Assembly: GCA_028278625.1 (NCBI GenBank)
Contig: JANQDY010000006.1
Location: forward strand, 26,355 to 90,354
Direction of reading: 5' to 3'
Source of the DNA: Thermodesulfobacteriota bacterium
GTDB lineage: Bacteria > Desulfobacterota > DSM-4660 > Desulfatiglandales > Desulfatiglandaceae
Length of the DNA stretch: 64,000 bases
Positions within the stretch are counted from its first letter, which is position 1; every line of letters starts with the position of its first letter. Below the pieces are notes generated by a model, which was not told where the DNA came from, did no database searches, and worked only from the letters and a program-made list of their open reading frames with translations. Below are positions 33,828 through 42,980 of the stretch, piece by piece. Both the position numbers and the translations under genes were made by a program.

Positions 33828-36194
33828 CTACGAATCAATGAATTTTCCGGCGATTTCATTGTCCACCACATAGATGCAGACTTCTTTGGCGCCCTGTTCC
33901 GAGTAACCGTGTTTTTCGCAAAGGTTATGGATCATATAAGTAACATCATCCCGAATTTTGTCATCATAAGCCTTGAAATCCTCTTTCCCGTAATCTTTGA
34001 TGGCGCGTCTGAAATTCTCGTTCTTTAGAAAAGGATCGAGGACCCGTTTCTTTAAATGGTGTACATACCGATCATTCAGTGTTTTATAAAGGGTCGTCTC
34101 TGAAATGGCGCGCCCTTCAACCATGATCTCCTGGGTCAATGTTTTGGAAGTATACGCCTTCTGGGTCTCCTTTCGAAATGCCTTTCGCCCCTGTGCTTCC
34201 ACCCTCCCGTTTAAAAGGTGATTCTCTATGCCCGTAAGATATTCCTCTGTAATTTCTATCCTCTCTCCGGTGAATTGAGAGATCTCTTCAGTACCGATTT
34301 CAAAGTTCAGGGCAAACAGATAATTCTGGATGTTCCGTGAAATCTGTTCCTCATTGTAGTAGTAGAGCGATTCCTTTACCTCCTGAAGGATCGTATAATC
34401 ATACATGTGGAGCAATGAATCGAGAAATCCTGATGGGATGGCGCTTCCAAGATCCTTCCTGGTGCTGGTAAAATACTGCTTTAACATATCCATATTGATG
34501 AGTTTATCTTCCTTGCCAAAAGTGGAATAAAAATCATTGAAGATTTTGATGGAATCGCGGCCTGAGAAGCCTTTCTTTCCTTCAAGTTCAGATTCCGCCA
34601 ACACCTTACGCCTTCTTTTTGCCGTAAATGATTTGCGATCTTCCTCCGACAACCATGAGGGAATGGAACCGCTGAAGAGTTCCATTTTGAGAAGATGGAG
34701 GTTCTCATCGCAGTAGGCCCGATATTTTCCGGGGTCCCCAATCCACTCGAGCAGCGCTTCCGATTTGGCGCCCAGACGGCTCGAAATGATGACCCTGGCA
34801 AAATTATGGAGCACCCGCGGAAGAAAACCCTTATCAATATGCTTTCCGAAAACACTTCGGTAGATTTCCACCTCTGTTTTGAGATCCATGATGTACGGGA
34901 TGGTGATGTATTCGATGCGGTCCGCAAAGGACTGGATGTTGCGGATTTCCTTTTTGTCCTCCGGGTTCATGACCGCCAGGAAAAGGGAGTAGACGTTTTC
35001 CTCCAGGTCTTCCACTTTGTAAACACCTTCACTGATAATATTGTGGAGCCGCATCAAACGGTTGGTGTTGTTGGATTTGATGTCCATGAGGGCATAGATG
35101 CCATTGTTCGTTCTGGCATACCGTGAAAAAACGTACTTAACCAGATTGCTGTCCCCAAAAAGGCGGTTTATCCGTTTCTGGAGCATGGGATTACCCTGGT
35201 AATGACGCTTCGTGGGTGGGTCCCCCGGATTATAGACGGTGACCCCTTCCCCCCGGCGCCGGTTGACCCTGTAGGGTCTGGCGTGAAGCATTTGAAAGAT
35301 ATTTTCAGGGCTCAGTCCTTTCTCGGAAAGGGCCGAAAATATGGAACTGCAGATGGTGCACGGGTTATCTCTGAAAACCCAGCCATACTCTTTTTCGTTT
35401 ACCAATTCCTCGTAAAAGGGATTTCCCCTATAGAGCATCCGGAAAAAATCGGAACGGACGGTTTTGGGGATCATCAGGACAGGGTGATCATGGCAAGGAC
35501 AGGAAATTTCTATAATCTCTTCACTGGCGCAGGTATCAACCGGGCTTCCTCCTATCGGGTGGTTTGCCGGATCCGCATCCATTTCATCAGAAGATCCCCC
35601 ATACGCCACATCCGTTAAATCCTCTTTTTCAACATTTTCCAGAAGCTTTAGAAGCCTTTCCAGAATGGGATTTATTGTGGGAGGGATTTCACATCGGAGC
35701 GCCCTTTTGTTGAGCCGCCACACTGTTTCAAAACGATATCCCGCATCAGCGTTGGCATAGGCCTCAAATTTCGTCAGCAGATTGTTCAGAAAGGTGCTTT
35801 TCCCGCACCCCGGAGGTCCATCAAAAATATAGATTTTGTTCTGTTGAGCGCTTCTCTTCATGGCGTTTACAAGATCCATCAACCGATTGGCGAAAATGCG
35901 ATCGGCAAAGAAGGGATGGTCCACCCCTTCGGTGAAAAGACTCGCGCAATCGTACTCATAAAAACCGATGGATTCGTGATTGTTCGGGGATTCATCGATC
36001 CCATTTCCCATATGACCCTTCACCATATCGTGAAAGACCTGAAAGATATTGCGCAGCAACCGCTCAGGTTCCCTTAAGAGCAATTCCACAAACGCCTCAA
36101 AAGGGATCGTTTCAAAGCGCTCCTTTTTTCCGGCGCCGCTCATGAGGACCGCCATGGCGTTTCCGACGTTTTTCCTAAGATCCATGGATTCCAT
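33828..36194 (-). CDS. Second PrkA-like AAA+/serine kinase, with cysteine insert
   Basis: The 788-residue protein is a diverged PrkA paralogue. It has Walker A FDGPPGCGKSTF (about 124-135), a large AAA region, and the C-terminal PrkA part including YMIHNLCEKHGYSEQGAKEV. Between Walker A and the rest is an insert with Cys232 and Cys234 (SCPCHDH) and Cys279 and Cys282 (NPCTIC), arranged like a zinc site. PrkA proteins phosphorylate serine or threonine and in enterics work with YeaH in stress responses. Some recent work suggests protease activity for the AAA+ part, so biochemical function is unsettled. AAGGAG precedes ATG 36194. It is the last gene of the uspA-to-prkA operon, 30 bp after spoVR. 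Confidence 0.88.
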   Translation of the reverse strand: MESMDLRKNVGNAMAVLMSGAGKKERFETIPFEAFVELLLREPERLLRNIFQVFHDMVKGHMGNGIDESPNNHESIGFYEYDCASLFTEGVDHPFFADRIFANRLMDLVNAMKRSAQQNKIYIFDGPPGCGKSTFLNNLLTKFEAYANADAGYRFETVWRLNKRALRCEIPPTINPILERLLKLLENVEKEDLTDVAYGGSSDEMDADPANHPIGGSPVDTCASEEIIEISCPCHDHPVLMIPKTVRSDFFRMLYRGNPFYEELVNEKEYGWVFRDNPCTICSSIFSALSEKGLSPENIFQMLHARPYRVNRRRGEGVTVYNPGDPPTKRHYQGNPMLQKRINRLFGDSNLVKYVFSRYARTNNGIYALMDIKSNNTNRLMRLHNIISEGVYKVEDLEENVYSLFLAVMNPEDKKEIRNIQSFADRIEYITIPYIMDLKTEVEIYRSVFGKHIDKGFLPRVLHNFARVIISSRLGAKSEALLEWIGDPGKYRAYCDENLHLLKMELFSGSIPSWLSEEDRKSFTAKRRRKVLAESELEGKKGFSGRDSIKIFNDFYSTFGKEDKLINMDMLKQYFTSTRKDLGSAIPSGFLDSLLHMYDYTILQEVKESLYYYNEEQISRNIQNYLFALNFEIGTEEISQFTGERIEITEEYLTGIENHLLNGRVEAQGRKAFRKETQKAYTSKTLTQEIMVEGRAISETTLYKTLNDRYVHHLKKRVLDPFLKNENFRRAIKDYGKEDFKAYDDKIRDDVTYMIHNLCEKHGYSEQGAKEVCIYVVDNEIAGKFIDS

Positions 36195-36224
36195 AGAACT
36201 CCTTTGTTTTTGGAAAACGACCCG

Positions 36225-37886
36225 TCAGCTTTCAATTCGCATTTTCGTAAGCTTACGATCTCTCATGGTATATCGGACCCGATGCCATTTCAGTTCCGCT
36301 CGTTTTTCCGCCCCTCTGGTGGCCGCGGGAGGGGAACCGGGGTATCCCTGTTTCTCCACCGGGGAAGCGGAAATCGGCTCACTGGTTTCAAGCTGAACCG
36401 CGCCGCCCCATAGAAATTCAATGCCCATCATGGTATTTTTGATGAATTCCTTAACCAGTGGCTTCCCCTCAAATCTGTGGACCAGATAGAGTTTCCCGTT
36501 TGTGCATTTTTCTTCATTGATCTCTATATGGGGAGGGTGGTACAGGGTGTTCAACAGCATTTGGCGATACTCCTCCGGATCCTTGCTTTTCACATAATAC
36601 TCCCACACCCCTTTTGCCCGGTTGAGTCTTTTGCCGGTTACGAAGAGCTTGTTTTTTCGAATGAAATCATCATTTAAGAAGGTGTTGATGAAGGAAAAAT
36701 CTGAGAAATCCTCCCTCACCTGAAAAATGTAATTCCGGCCGTTTAAAGCACCCGTATCAAATTTCTCTCTATCCTCAACATTTCTGATCCGTTCAAAGGC
36801 AATGGAATGCCTTCCTTTGTCCGCCATTTCCTCAATGAAATAGAACAGCCGCATCCCCAAGGCATAGGGATTCAGCCCGACCCGCGGCATGGCCGTCACT
36901 TTGGCGTTTACCCGGGCAAAATCCACCTCATGACCATGGATACGGTCATCCTTCATGAAAAGCATTTCATGCCAGTAGCTGGCCCACCCTTCATTCATGA
37001 TTTTGGTTCGAATCTGCGGTTGGAAAAAGAGAGAAGTTTTCCGAACCACCTGCATGACGATTTTCATCCACCTGTTGTCCTCTTTCTTCAAAAACTCAGA
37101 GTGTCGCATGATATGCTGAATCAGATCGATGCCGTTTTTTCTTTTCTCTTTGAGACTCTTTTCATAGAGGGCCTGAAATTCCGGAAACTCGATCCTTGCC
37201 TCCGAAAAGAAGACATCTTCTCCCTGGTTCTTTCCATAGGTCCTCATACAGGAATTGTAGCGCTCTATTTCCTTTATATATTCGCTCACTTTGACTTTTT
37301 TTATCTTTTGCAGAAAGACATCGAAGTAGAAGTTCATCCGCGAGGACCATTCCGGTTCCGGAACCCGGTTCAAACCGGACAGCTCTTCGTAGTAACCCAC
37401 CAGGTTGTCAATGCCGCGTGTAAACTCAATAACATAATCAACCCATCGTCCTTTCTCACTTCTGAGCTTTCTGATGGCCCGCTTGTCGGAAAGGGCCTGG
37501 CCGTTGAAATCATAGTCCCAGGTATGCCGGAAGAAGAGATTGTTCTGAAAAAAATCAATGTGCGCGAGAACGTGATAAAAGATCATTACGTTGAGCCAAT
37601 CCGGATTGTTGTCATTGTAAAAAGAAATCGCAGGCCGGGTGTTGATAACGGTTTCGTAAGGATTGTTGGGATAAAGCTCATATCGCCCCTTTTCCTTCAG
37701 CACTTCCAAATCATGGACCCAGTAATCGTAGAGGGTGGGAATCATCAATTTGGGAGAAAGCTCCAAAAGGTCCCGATTGGTCACGATATATTCCAGCGTC
37801 TGATCCTGAAAACGAAGACCGGCCTCTCGGGCCCGCTCTTTGCAGCCTTCCATGATCCCTTTTGTGTGCTGGTTGATCAGTTCCAT
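36225..37886 (-). CDS. spoVR: SpoVR/YcgB-family protein
   Basis: The 553-residue product matches SpoVR, a protein of unknown biochemical role required for spore cortex in Bacillus and conserved with PrkA and DUF444 in non-sporulating bacteria. Family features are HVLAHIDFFQNN, MNEGWASYWHEMLF with its HEM-like element, and NPYALGMRLFYFIEEMADKG. It starts 12 bp after the DUF444 gene and sits between the two prkA genes. The late region includes NGKLYLVHRFEGKPL. Metal binding by the histidine-rich segments is possible but not shown. No truncation is evident. Confidence 0.94.
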   Translation of the reverse strand: MELINQHTKGIMEGCKERAREAGLRFQDQTLEYIVTNRDLLELSPKLMIPTLYDYWVHDLEVLKEKGRYELYPNNPYETVINTRPAISFYNDNNPDWLNVMIFYHVLAHIDFFQNNLFFRHTWDYDFNGQALSDKRAIRKLRSEKGRWVDYVIEFTRGIDNLVGYYEELSGLNRVPEPEWSSRMNFYFDVFLQKIKKVKVSEYIKEIERYNSCMRTYGKNQGEDVFFSEARIEFPEFQALYEKSLKEKRKNGIDLIQHIMRHSEFLKKEDNRWMKIVMQVVRKTSLFFQPQIRTKIMNEGWASYWHEMLFMKDDRIHGHEVDFARVNAKVTAMPRVGLNPYALGMRLFYFIEEMADKGRHSIAFERIRNVEDREKFDTGALNGRNYIFQVREDFSDFSFINTFLNDDFIRKNKLFVTGKRLNRAKGVWEYYVKSKDPEEYRQMLLNTLYHPPHIEINEEKCTNGKLYLVHRFEGKPLVKEFIKNTMMGIEFLWGGAVQLETSEPISASPVEKQGYPGSPPAATRGAEKRAELKWHRVRYTMRDRKLTKMRIES

Positions 37887-37898
37887 GGGTGTGTTCCC

Positions 37899-39152
37899 CT
37901 ACTCAATCAGTTTCTTGATCCCTTCTATCAACCGGGCCTCATCAGCGGCTTCCTTCATCACATCCATACGAATGAGCGCGGGATTCTCTTCCAGGAGCCT
38001 GGAAGCGACGATATATTTTTCCACCTCTGATCTTGAGCCCGACCGAAAGGCATTCTGCACAACGGTAATCCCGATGCGATTGGCATAGGTGAGCATCCTT
38101 TTTAGCTCCGGGATGGTCTCCTTCCCCTCCCGGTCCCAATCGTCCCCGTCGGTTCCGTGGAAGACGTAGATATTGTAGTCTTTTTGAAGCCCTTCTTTTT
38201 CTACGATGTCATTCACAAGCCGGTAGGCGGATGCTACTTTTGTACCGCCGGCCACCCGGGAATTATAATAGGTGTAAAAATCGGGAACTTCATTGGCGTC
38301 CGTATCATGTAGCACGAACCGGGTTTCCACCTGCCTGGCATACTGGTACAGGAGCCAGCTGTAAATCAAGACGTGCTGGGAAACCACCAGTTCCGTGGGA
38401 TTGCCCAGCATGGAACCGGAGTAATCCCGCAAAAAGAACACGAGGGCCTGGGACTCATAGTCTATTTCACGGGAAAGGATTCGGTAAACCATGTCTCCGG
38501 GTGAAATGATAAAACGGGTGGGATCAATGTTATCGCGGTCCGGAAGATTTCCCAGGGTAATATTGGTTTTTACGATTCTTCTGAGCGTCGATTTTTTATC
38601 CAGGATCTGGCCCACACCGCGGTTTTGATCCGTGAGATCATAGTTATAATGGGTGAGAGAGCGCTTCTTTCCCTTCTCCTTCAGATTGGGAAGCTCAAAC
38701 TGCTCCGTCAATACCCTCCCCAGATCATAGGCGCTTGATTCCAATTCATGAGGACCCCCTTCACCCTCGCCGGCCCCTCCTTCTCCCGATTCATCCTGCA
38801 CAGGGGTTTCTCCGACCACTTCGCCTTCCTCACCGTCACCGGTTCCGCCGGAAGGGCTCTCCTCTTCCGGCTTGAAAGCGTGATCGTGCATGAACTTTTC
38901 CTCCACGGTGGTGGGAACAACCACGACTTTGTCCTTGTCGCCTCTCCCCGGTTTGATCATTCGGCCAACCCGGATCTTGCGCGGAAAACCGTCTTCTTCC
39001 CTTTTTTTATCCCTTTCAAGCAATTCATCCAGTGTATGGATGCTGGCGCTGTAGTTTCCCCTGTGGGAAGGGGAACCACTCATGAAAATCCTCCAATCCT
39101 CGGGCATGCAATGAGAATTTTTGATGATTTTATGGATGGTCTTTTGTTCCAT
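37899..39152 (-). CDS. yeaH: DUF444/YeaH-family protein with von Willebrand A-like fold
   Basis: The 417-residue protein belongs to the YeaH family that is co-operonic with PrkA. The N-terminal region is charged, with HTLDELLERDKKREEDGFPR, and an acidic glycine-rich linker (about 88-120). A VWA-like domain contains a MIDAS-type metal motif FFLRDYSGSML near residue 240 and a later DGDDWDREG segment. In E. coli, YeaH and the PrkA homologue YeaG act in nitrogen and stress adaptation. Here the gene lies 17 bp after the first prkA and 12 bp before spoVR, a conserved arrangement. VWA plus AAA+ pairs often form metal-insertion or chaperone machines, which is a plausible model. Confidence 0.93.
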   Translation of the reverse strand: MEQKTIHKIIKNSHCMPEDWRIFMSGSPSHRGNYSASIHTLDELLERDKKREEDGFPRKIRVGRMIKPGRGDKDKVVVVPTTVEEKFMHDHAFKPEEESPSGGTGDGEEGEVVGETPVQDESGEGGAGEGEGGPHELESSAYDLGRVLTEQFELPNLKEKGKKRSLTHYNYDLTDQNRGVGQILDKKSTLRRIVKTNITLGNLPDRDNIDPTRFIISPGDMVYRILSREIDYESQALVFFLRDYSGSMLGNPTELVVSQHVLIYSWLLYQYARQVETRFVLHDTDANEVPDFYTYYNSRVAGGTKVASAYRLVNDIVEKEGLQKDYNIYVFHGTDGDDWDREGKETIPELKRMLTYANRIGITVVQNAFRSGSRSEVEKYIVASRLLEENPALIRMDVMKEAADEARLIEGIKKLIE

Positions 39153-39169
39153 GCCGGTAAAATCTCCCC

Positions 39170-41230
39170 CTATTGATCATCTTCCTGTGTGCAGAAGTAC
39201 TCCAGTGTTTTCTGGGCGCATGTCTGGCAGTAGTTCAGTTTGGTCAGCATGGTATTCACCATACGATCATAGAGGCGCTTGTTTTCCTCATTGGTTCGGT
39301 TTGCCAAGGCGCCAATCAGACTGCCCGCACCCGAAATATCCGATTTGAGGCGCACATCGGTGATTGCCTTTACCAGTTCCAGGTTGTCCATGAAATCATA
39401 GTCGGGCTGCACTGATATCTTTTGTCCGTATACCTTCCGAATGGACGTTCTGAAGGTTTCCTTCTGTTCCTTGGTTTTAAGGCCCAGCCTTTCTTCAACG
39501 CTGCCGATGAACCGTTCATCGATCTTGAGGGCCTTCAGTTCACCGGTCTGGGGGTCTTTATACTTCCACATCATGTCAGGTCCCAGATTCTCGGCGTCGA
39601 TGCCGATAATCATGTTCACGTAGTTGATCACATCCTTCCGAATGGCAAAGGGTTCATCCATATAGGCGTTAAACATTTCCGTCATGATCCGCTCCCGGTA
39701 AAGCCCCTTGCCGATCTTCAGATCCTCCAGATACTTGGCCCGGTCGCTGGCTTCCTGCACGTAGTCCAAAATTACCCTTTCAAGGGCTTTATAGACATCG
39801 TGGGCAAACATACATTCACCCTCGTTGGTCTCGGAACTCTCAACGAGTAGCTGGATGGCCCTTCCCAGATTCCTTTGCCCAAGCCCTTTCTGACCGAAAC
39901 GGTTTGTGATGTTGGGATCCTGACTCAGTGTGTCGATCACTTCAGCCAGTGTCTTGATGCTTTTTTCCCCGGCCACTTCCCCGGCGGCAAGTTTCATGGT
40001 TTCAACGGGTGTTACCTTTTCAGAACGGGGAAGGCGGGACAACACCACCGCCACGGAAGCCGCATAGTTCAGGTTGGGATCCTGGTGCAGTTCCTGCTTG
40101 GTCAGCGTGGTCCTTGTCTCACTGCCGATGGCATAGGCCGTCAGGTCCTTTTGAAGTCTGTAGTTGGTGTTGTGGGAAACGTAACAGATACGGCACCTGT
40201 CAACGATGGGGGCCTCCTCCCTTTCAGCCAAAAACGTATGAAATTCCGAATTGTTGCTGGTTGCGATAATCAGCGAGTCGATGGGCCATTTGAAACCGTC
40301 GATTTCAATGGTTCGGTTCTGAATGACCCCCAGGTATACCTGAACAAGATCCCGTTTATTCTTGAATATCTCGTCGCTGAAGTGGATGCCGCCCCCCGCT
40401 ACCCTCGCCAGAGCGCCGCGTCTCAGATCGAACCGGTAGGGATTGTTGGTGTCGGTCACATGGAGAAGCCGCTGAATCGATTCTTCCCCCAGCAGATCCA
40501 CGGCCGATGAAGTTATCTTATCTTTGGCCGGATATTTGCCGGTTACGGTACCCAGGCTTTCAGTAAGCGGCACCGGAACAATTCGAACGAAGGAGAGCAT
40601 CTCCTTCATGTCGCCATCGGTCAACTCTCGGATATCATTCCAGATATACCCTGAGCACGCGCCCAGGGGCCGGTAATTTTCAAAAAGTCCGTCAATCTCG
40701 CTATCTGAGAAGCCCACCTCTCTGGAAAGAAATGCCATGTTTTCCTGCTTGGATGGAAAGAGGTTCAAGGCGAGAATCATCGGGTCTTCATAGGTTTGGG
40801 ATTCGATGGTGGTGATTCTGCCGTAACTGCCGAACCGGTCCATGTTCGTAAATTGAAACGTATACTTCCGATTCCCTTTTTTTGACAGAAAATCGCGATA
40901 GCAGGCACATAAATAGTCCACAAAGAACGTTTTTCCGTTTCCCGGTTCTCCCACAAGCACATACGCCATCTCCTTGGATGAACCCCCTTCGGCAGCGTCC
41001 TTTACATAGGAAACAAAACTGTTCAACTCATCGTACATGCCGATAATATGTTTCTTTCCGGTACGGAAAATACTGAAATCATAAGTGGTTTTTCCCGTTA
41101 CCGTCACCTTTGTGATGTCCCCCTCCAGAATCATCCGCGTGACTCCCTGAAAAGCGTTTTCGAAAAATCGTTCACCTTTCTTCACGGCATTCAGGTGATA
41201 CAGCAGGGTCTGATCGCTCTTTTCTGCCAT
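39170..41230 (-). CDS. prkA: PrkA serine protein kinase, first copy
   Basis: This 686-residue product is the more typical PrkA. It has Walker A LVGEPGNGKTFFVDYL (about 90-105), the GGGIHFSDEIFKNKRDLVQVYLGVIQNRTI region, SLIIATSNNSEF with the sensor-like asparagines, and the C-terminal part FGQKGLGQRNLGRAIQLLVES. Family members autophosphorylate and phosphorylate serine substrates under stress. ATG 41230 is preferred over an in-frame start at 41254 because GGAGGAGG lies just upstream. It follows a lone receiver by 20 bp and precedes DUF444 by 17 bp. Confidence 0.93.
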   Translation of the reverse strand: MAEKSDQTLLYHLNAVKKGERFFENAFQGVTRMILEGDITKVTVTGKTTYDFSIFRTGKKHIIGMYDELNSFVSYVKDAAEGGSSKEMAYVLVGEPGNGKTFFVDYLCACYRDFLSKKGNRKYTFQFTNMDRFGSYGRITTIESQTYEDPMILALNLFPSKQENMAFLSREVGFSDSEIDGLFENYRPLGACSGYIWNDIRELTDGDMKEMLSFVRIVPVPLTESLGTVTGKYPAKDKITSSAVDLLGEESIQRLLHVTDTNNPYRFDLRRGALARVAGGGIHFSDEIFKNKRDLVQVYLGVIQNRTIEIDGFKWPIDSLIIATSNNSEFHTFLAEREEAPIVDRCRICYVSHNTNYRLQKDLTAYAIGSETRTTLTKQELHQDPNLNYAASVAVVLSRLPRSEKVTPVETMKLAAGEVAGEKSIKTLAEVIDTLSQDPNITNRFGQKGLGQRNLGRAIQLLVESSETNEGECMFAHDVYKALERVILDYVQEASDRAKYLEDLKIGKGLYRERIMTEMFNAYMDEPFAIRKDVINYVNMIIGIDAENLGPDMMWKYKDPQTGELKALKIDERFIGSVEERLGLKTKEQKETFRTSIRKVYGQKISVQPDYDFMDNLELVKAITDVRLKSDISGAGSLIGALANRTNEENKRLYDRMVNTMLTKLNYCQTCAQKTLEYFCTQEDDQ

Positions 41231-41250
41231 GATGCCTCCTCCATGATGTT

Positions 41251-41664
41251 TCAAATCATCCCATTAAAAGATCCGGTTTTCTGAGAGTGTTGCTTTTCCA
41301 ACGCCTTTTTCACTGAACTTACAAGATCCGCCATGTCATCCAGTGGTTTTGTGAGATAGTCGGCGGCTCCCACATCCCTCAACGCCTTTATGATATTCTG
41401 GACCGTGATAAATCCGGTCAGCACGATAATTTGTACCTTCGCGTCCTTTTCCCTGATTCTTTCCAAAAATTCGATACCCGAAATTCCCGGCATTCTGATA
41501 TCCGTGATCACCGCTTCAAAAGATGCAGCTTCAAGTCGCTCCAAAGCATTTTCGACGCTGCCGGAACAAGTAATATCATAGCCTTCCCTGCTGAGAACCG
41601 CCTCGATGGCCTTTCGAATCTCAGGGTCGCCATCGACCACCAGAACTGATGCGTTCATCTTCAT
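41251..41664 (-). CDS. Single-domain response regulator upstream of prkA
   Basis: The 137-residue protein is one receiver domain: VLVVDGDPE (one acidic residue of the usual pair is displaced), acceptor aspartate in AVITDIRMPGISG, threonine in IIVLTGF, and lysine in YLTKPLDD. The C-terminal tail of about 15 residues is polar and short. ATG 41658 is an alternative start. The gene lies 12 bp after a GAF protein and 20 bp before prkA, so it likely regulates PrkA activity by contact. Confidence 0.9.
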   Translation of the reverse strand: MKMNASVLVVDGDPEIRKAIEAVLSREGYDITCSGSVENALERLEAASFEAVITDIRMPGISGIEFLERIREKDAKVQIIVLTGFITVQNIIKALRDVGAADYLTKPLDDMADLVSSVKKALEKQHSQKTGSFNGMI

Positions 41665-41676
41665 CTCCCAGATGGG

Positions 41677-42246
41677 TCATGCAAACCACCGGTCCAACAC
41701 TTTTCCTGAGATTCCCGTGTGAATGACCTCATTAATGGTGGAAAGCGCCCCTATCAGACTCACATGGATCATGGCCAATCCGATAAACGCCGCCAGTAGC
41801 TGCAGAGAATCCATGTCCTGTTCCGATACTTCCCAAATCTCTTTGTGATAAAGCCTGAGGGCTCCCTGGACCTCTTCCTCAACCATAATGGGAATGGAAA
41901 CCATGGCCCCGATACCCTCCTTTTGGGCCTGAGCCGGGTATTGTATGCGGCTGTCGTTTAAAACATCGTGAATGACCACCGATTCCCCCTTAAGATTCTC
42001 CGCCGTGCTTTTGTCGGCCAAAAGCGGTCCCTTTGACAGATACCGCGGGCTCAGACCATAGCTGGCCAATCGCTCCAGGCTGCGGGTCTCGGCATCCAAT
42101 ACAAGAATGGCACAAGCCTTTATTTCGAGAGCTCCGGTCAGCAACTGCGCCAGCTGATTGGCCATCAATTCCAGATTGGAGGAAAAGGCAATCGCCTTGG
42201 TCACTGCTTTAAACGCATCCATATTGATTTTTCTTTCACTGGTCAT
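41677..42246 (-). CDS. GAF-domain sensor protein
   Basis: The 189-residue product is mostly one GAF domain (about 20-165). Typical strands and helices are ALEIKACAILVLDAETRSLERLASYGL, IHDVLNDSRIQYPAQAQKEGIGAMVSIPIMV, and GALRLYHKEIWEVSEQDMDSLQLLAAFIGLAM. GAF domains bind small ligands, nucleotides or redox cofactors, so it probably senses an intracellular signal for the operon. ATG 42246 is preferred because AAGGAGG lies upstream. It sits between the UspA gene and the receiver. Confidence 0.9.
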   Translation of the reverse strand: MTSERKINMDAFKAVTKAIAFSSNLELMANQLAQLLTGALEIKACAILVLDAETRSLERLASYGLSPRYLSKGPLLADKSTAENLKGESVVIHDVLNDSRIQYPAQAQKEGIGAMVSIPIMVEEEVQGALRLYHKEIWEVSEQDMDSLQLLAAFIGLAMIHVSLIGALSTINEVIHTGISGKVLDRWFA

Positions 42247-42316
42247 AACTATGTCCTCCTTTTGTGGCGGTGCGGGTATCTTCAAACAACGCTACCCGGA
42301 TGCGGATGATGCCCGG

Positions 42317-42778
42317 TTACAGCACGACACAGACCGTAACATCCTTCAGTGATGAAATTACCCGACTGCTAACGCCCCGATCCAGCAGGCGGAGGAGTTT
42401 GCCGGGAGTACGGGTAAGCACAACAATATGGTATCCCTCATTTTTGACCATTTTGATGATGGCATCCGAAGCAGTCTTCTGTCGTTGTTTGAAAACGCAA
42501 TTCAGCTGCTCCCCCTGAAATCCTCTTTGAAGGAGATCTCTCATGATGGAATGCAATTCAGCCTCTTTTTCTCTCAGCTCCTGACTCCACGAAATCATGG
42601 GAGAGCGAAGTTTCATCATCTCCGGGTTCGCCTTTAAATCAACCTCCGGCAATTGTGCATAGGCATGAAACAGCGTCACGTGCTTGTCTTGTTGATTACC
42701 GAAGGTCTCTACAACGAAATCCAGGGCTTTCTGGTTATAAGACGTAAAATCGTACGGCAGCAGAATTTTTCGTGACAT
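42317..42778 (-). CDS. Universal stress protein (UspA family)
   Basis: The 153-residue product has the UspA fold, with ILLPYDFTSYNQKALDFVVE at the start and HIVVLTRTPGKLL near the end. The nucleotide-binding pattern is only partly kept (GKLLRLLDRGVSSRVI for the usual glycine-rich G-x2-G-x9-G(S/T)), so ATP binding is uncertain. UspA proteins accumulate during starvation and oxidative stress. ATG 42778 is chosen over a longer in-frame extension because AAAGGAGGAGC lies just upstream. It is the first gene of the seven-gene operon ending at 33828. Confidence 0.88.
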   Translation of the reverse strand: MSRKILLPYDFTSYNQKALDFVVETFGNQQDKHVTLFHAYAQLPEVDLKANPEMMKLRSPMISWSQELREKEAELHSIMRDLLQRGFQGEQLNCVFKQRQKTASDAIIKMVKNEGYHIVVLTRTPGKLLRLLDRGVSSRVISSLKDVTVCVVL

Positions 42779-42923
42779 GGCTGCTCCTCCTTTTCTGCTA
42801 AAGGATGGTTTTTTTGGCGGCTTTTTGTGAAAACCGGATTCCATTACCCTGGGTTCTGTTTTACCAAATCCCGGAAAGACTTGTGTATCGGGAGAGTTTT
42901 GAAAGACGATCAATAGGATGCTG

Positions 42924-42950
42924 AAAAAACTGTCAGGAAAATCCTGACGG
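42924..42950 (-). terminator. Rho-independent terminator after the two-component regulator
   Basis: On the minus strand a stem of seven perfect pairs (GTCAGGA with TCCTGAC, 42948-42932), extended by a G-U and a G-C pair and closed by a three-base loop, is followed by six Ts (42929-42924). It lies about 30 bp after the stop of the NarL-type regulator and before the uspA operon, so it separates the two transcripts. Confidence 0.82.
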
Positions 42951-42980
42951 ATGGGTCCGTCTTATTCTGATGTGACGCCG

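Noticed and set aside
36807..38030. 407-codon open frame antisense to spoVR
   Set aside because: It mirrors the codon pattern of the well-supported SpoVR and DUF444 genes and shows no domain of its own.
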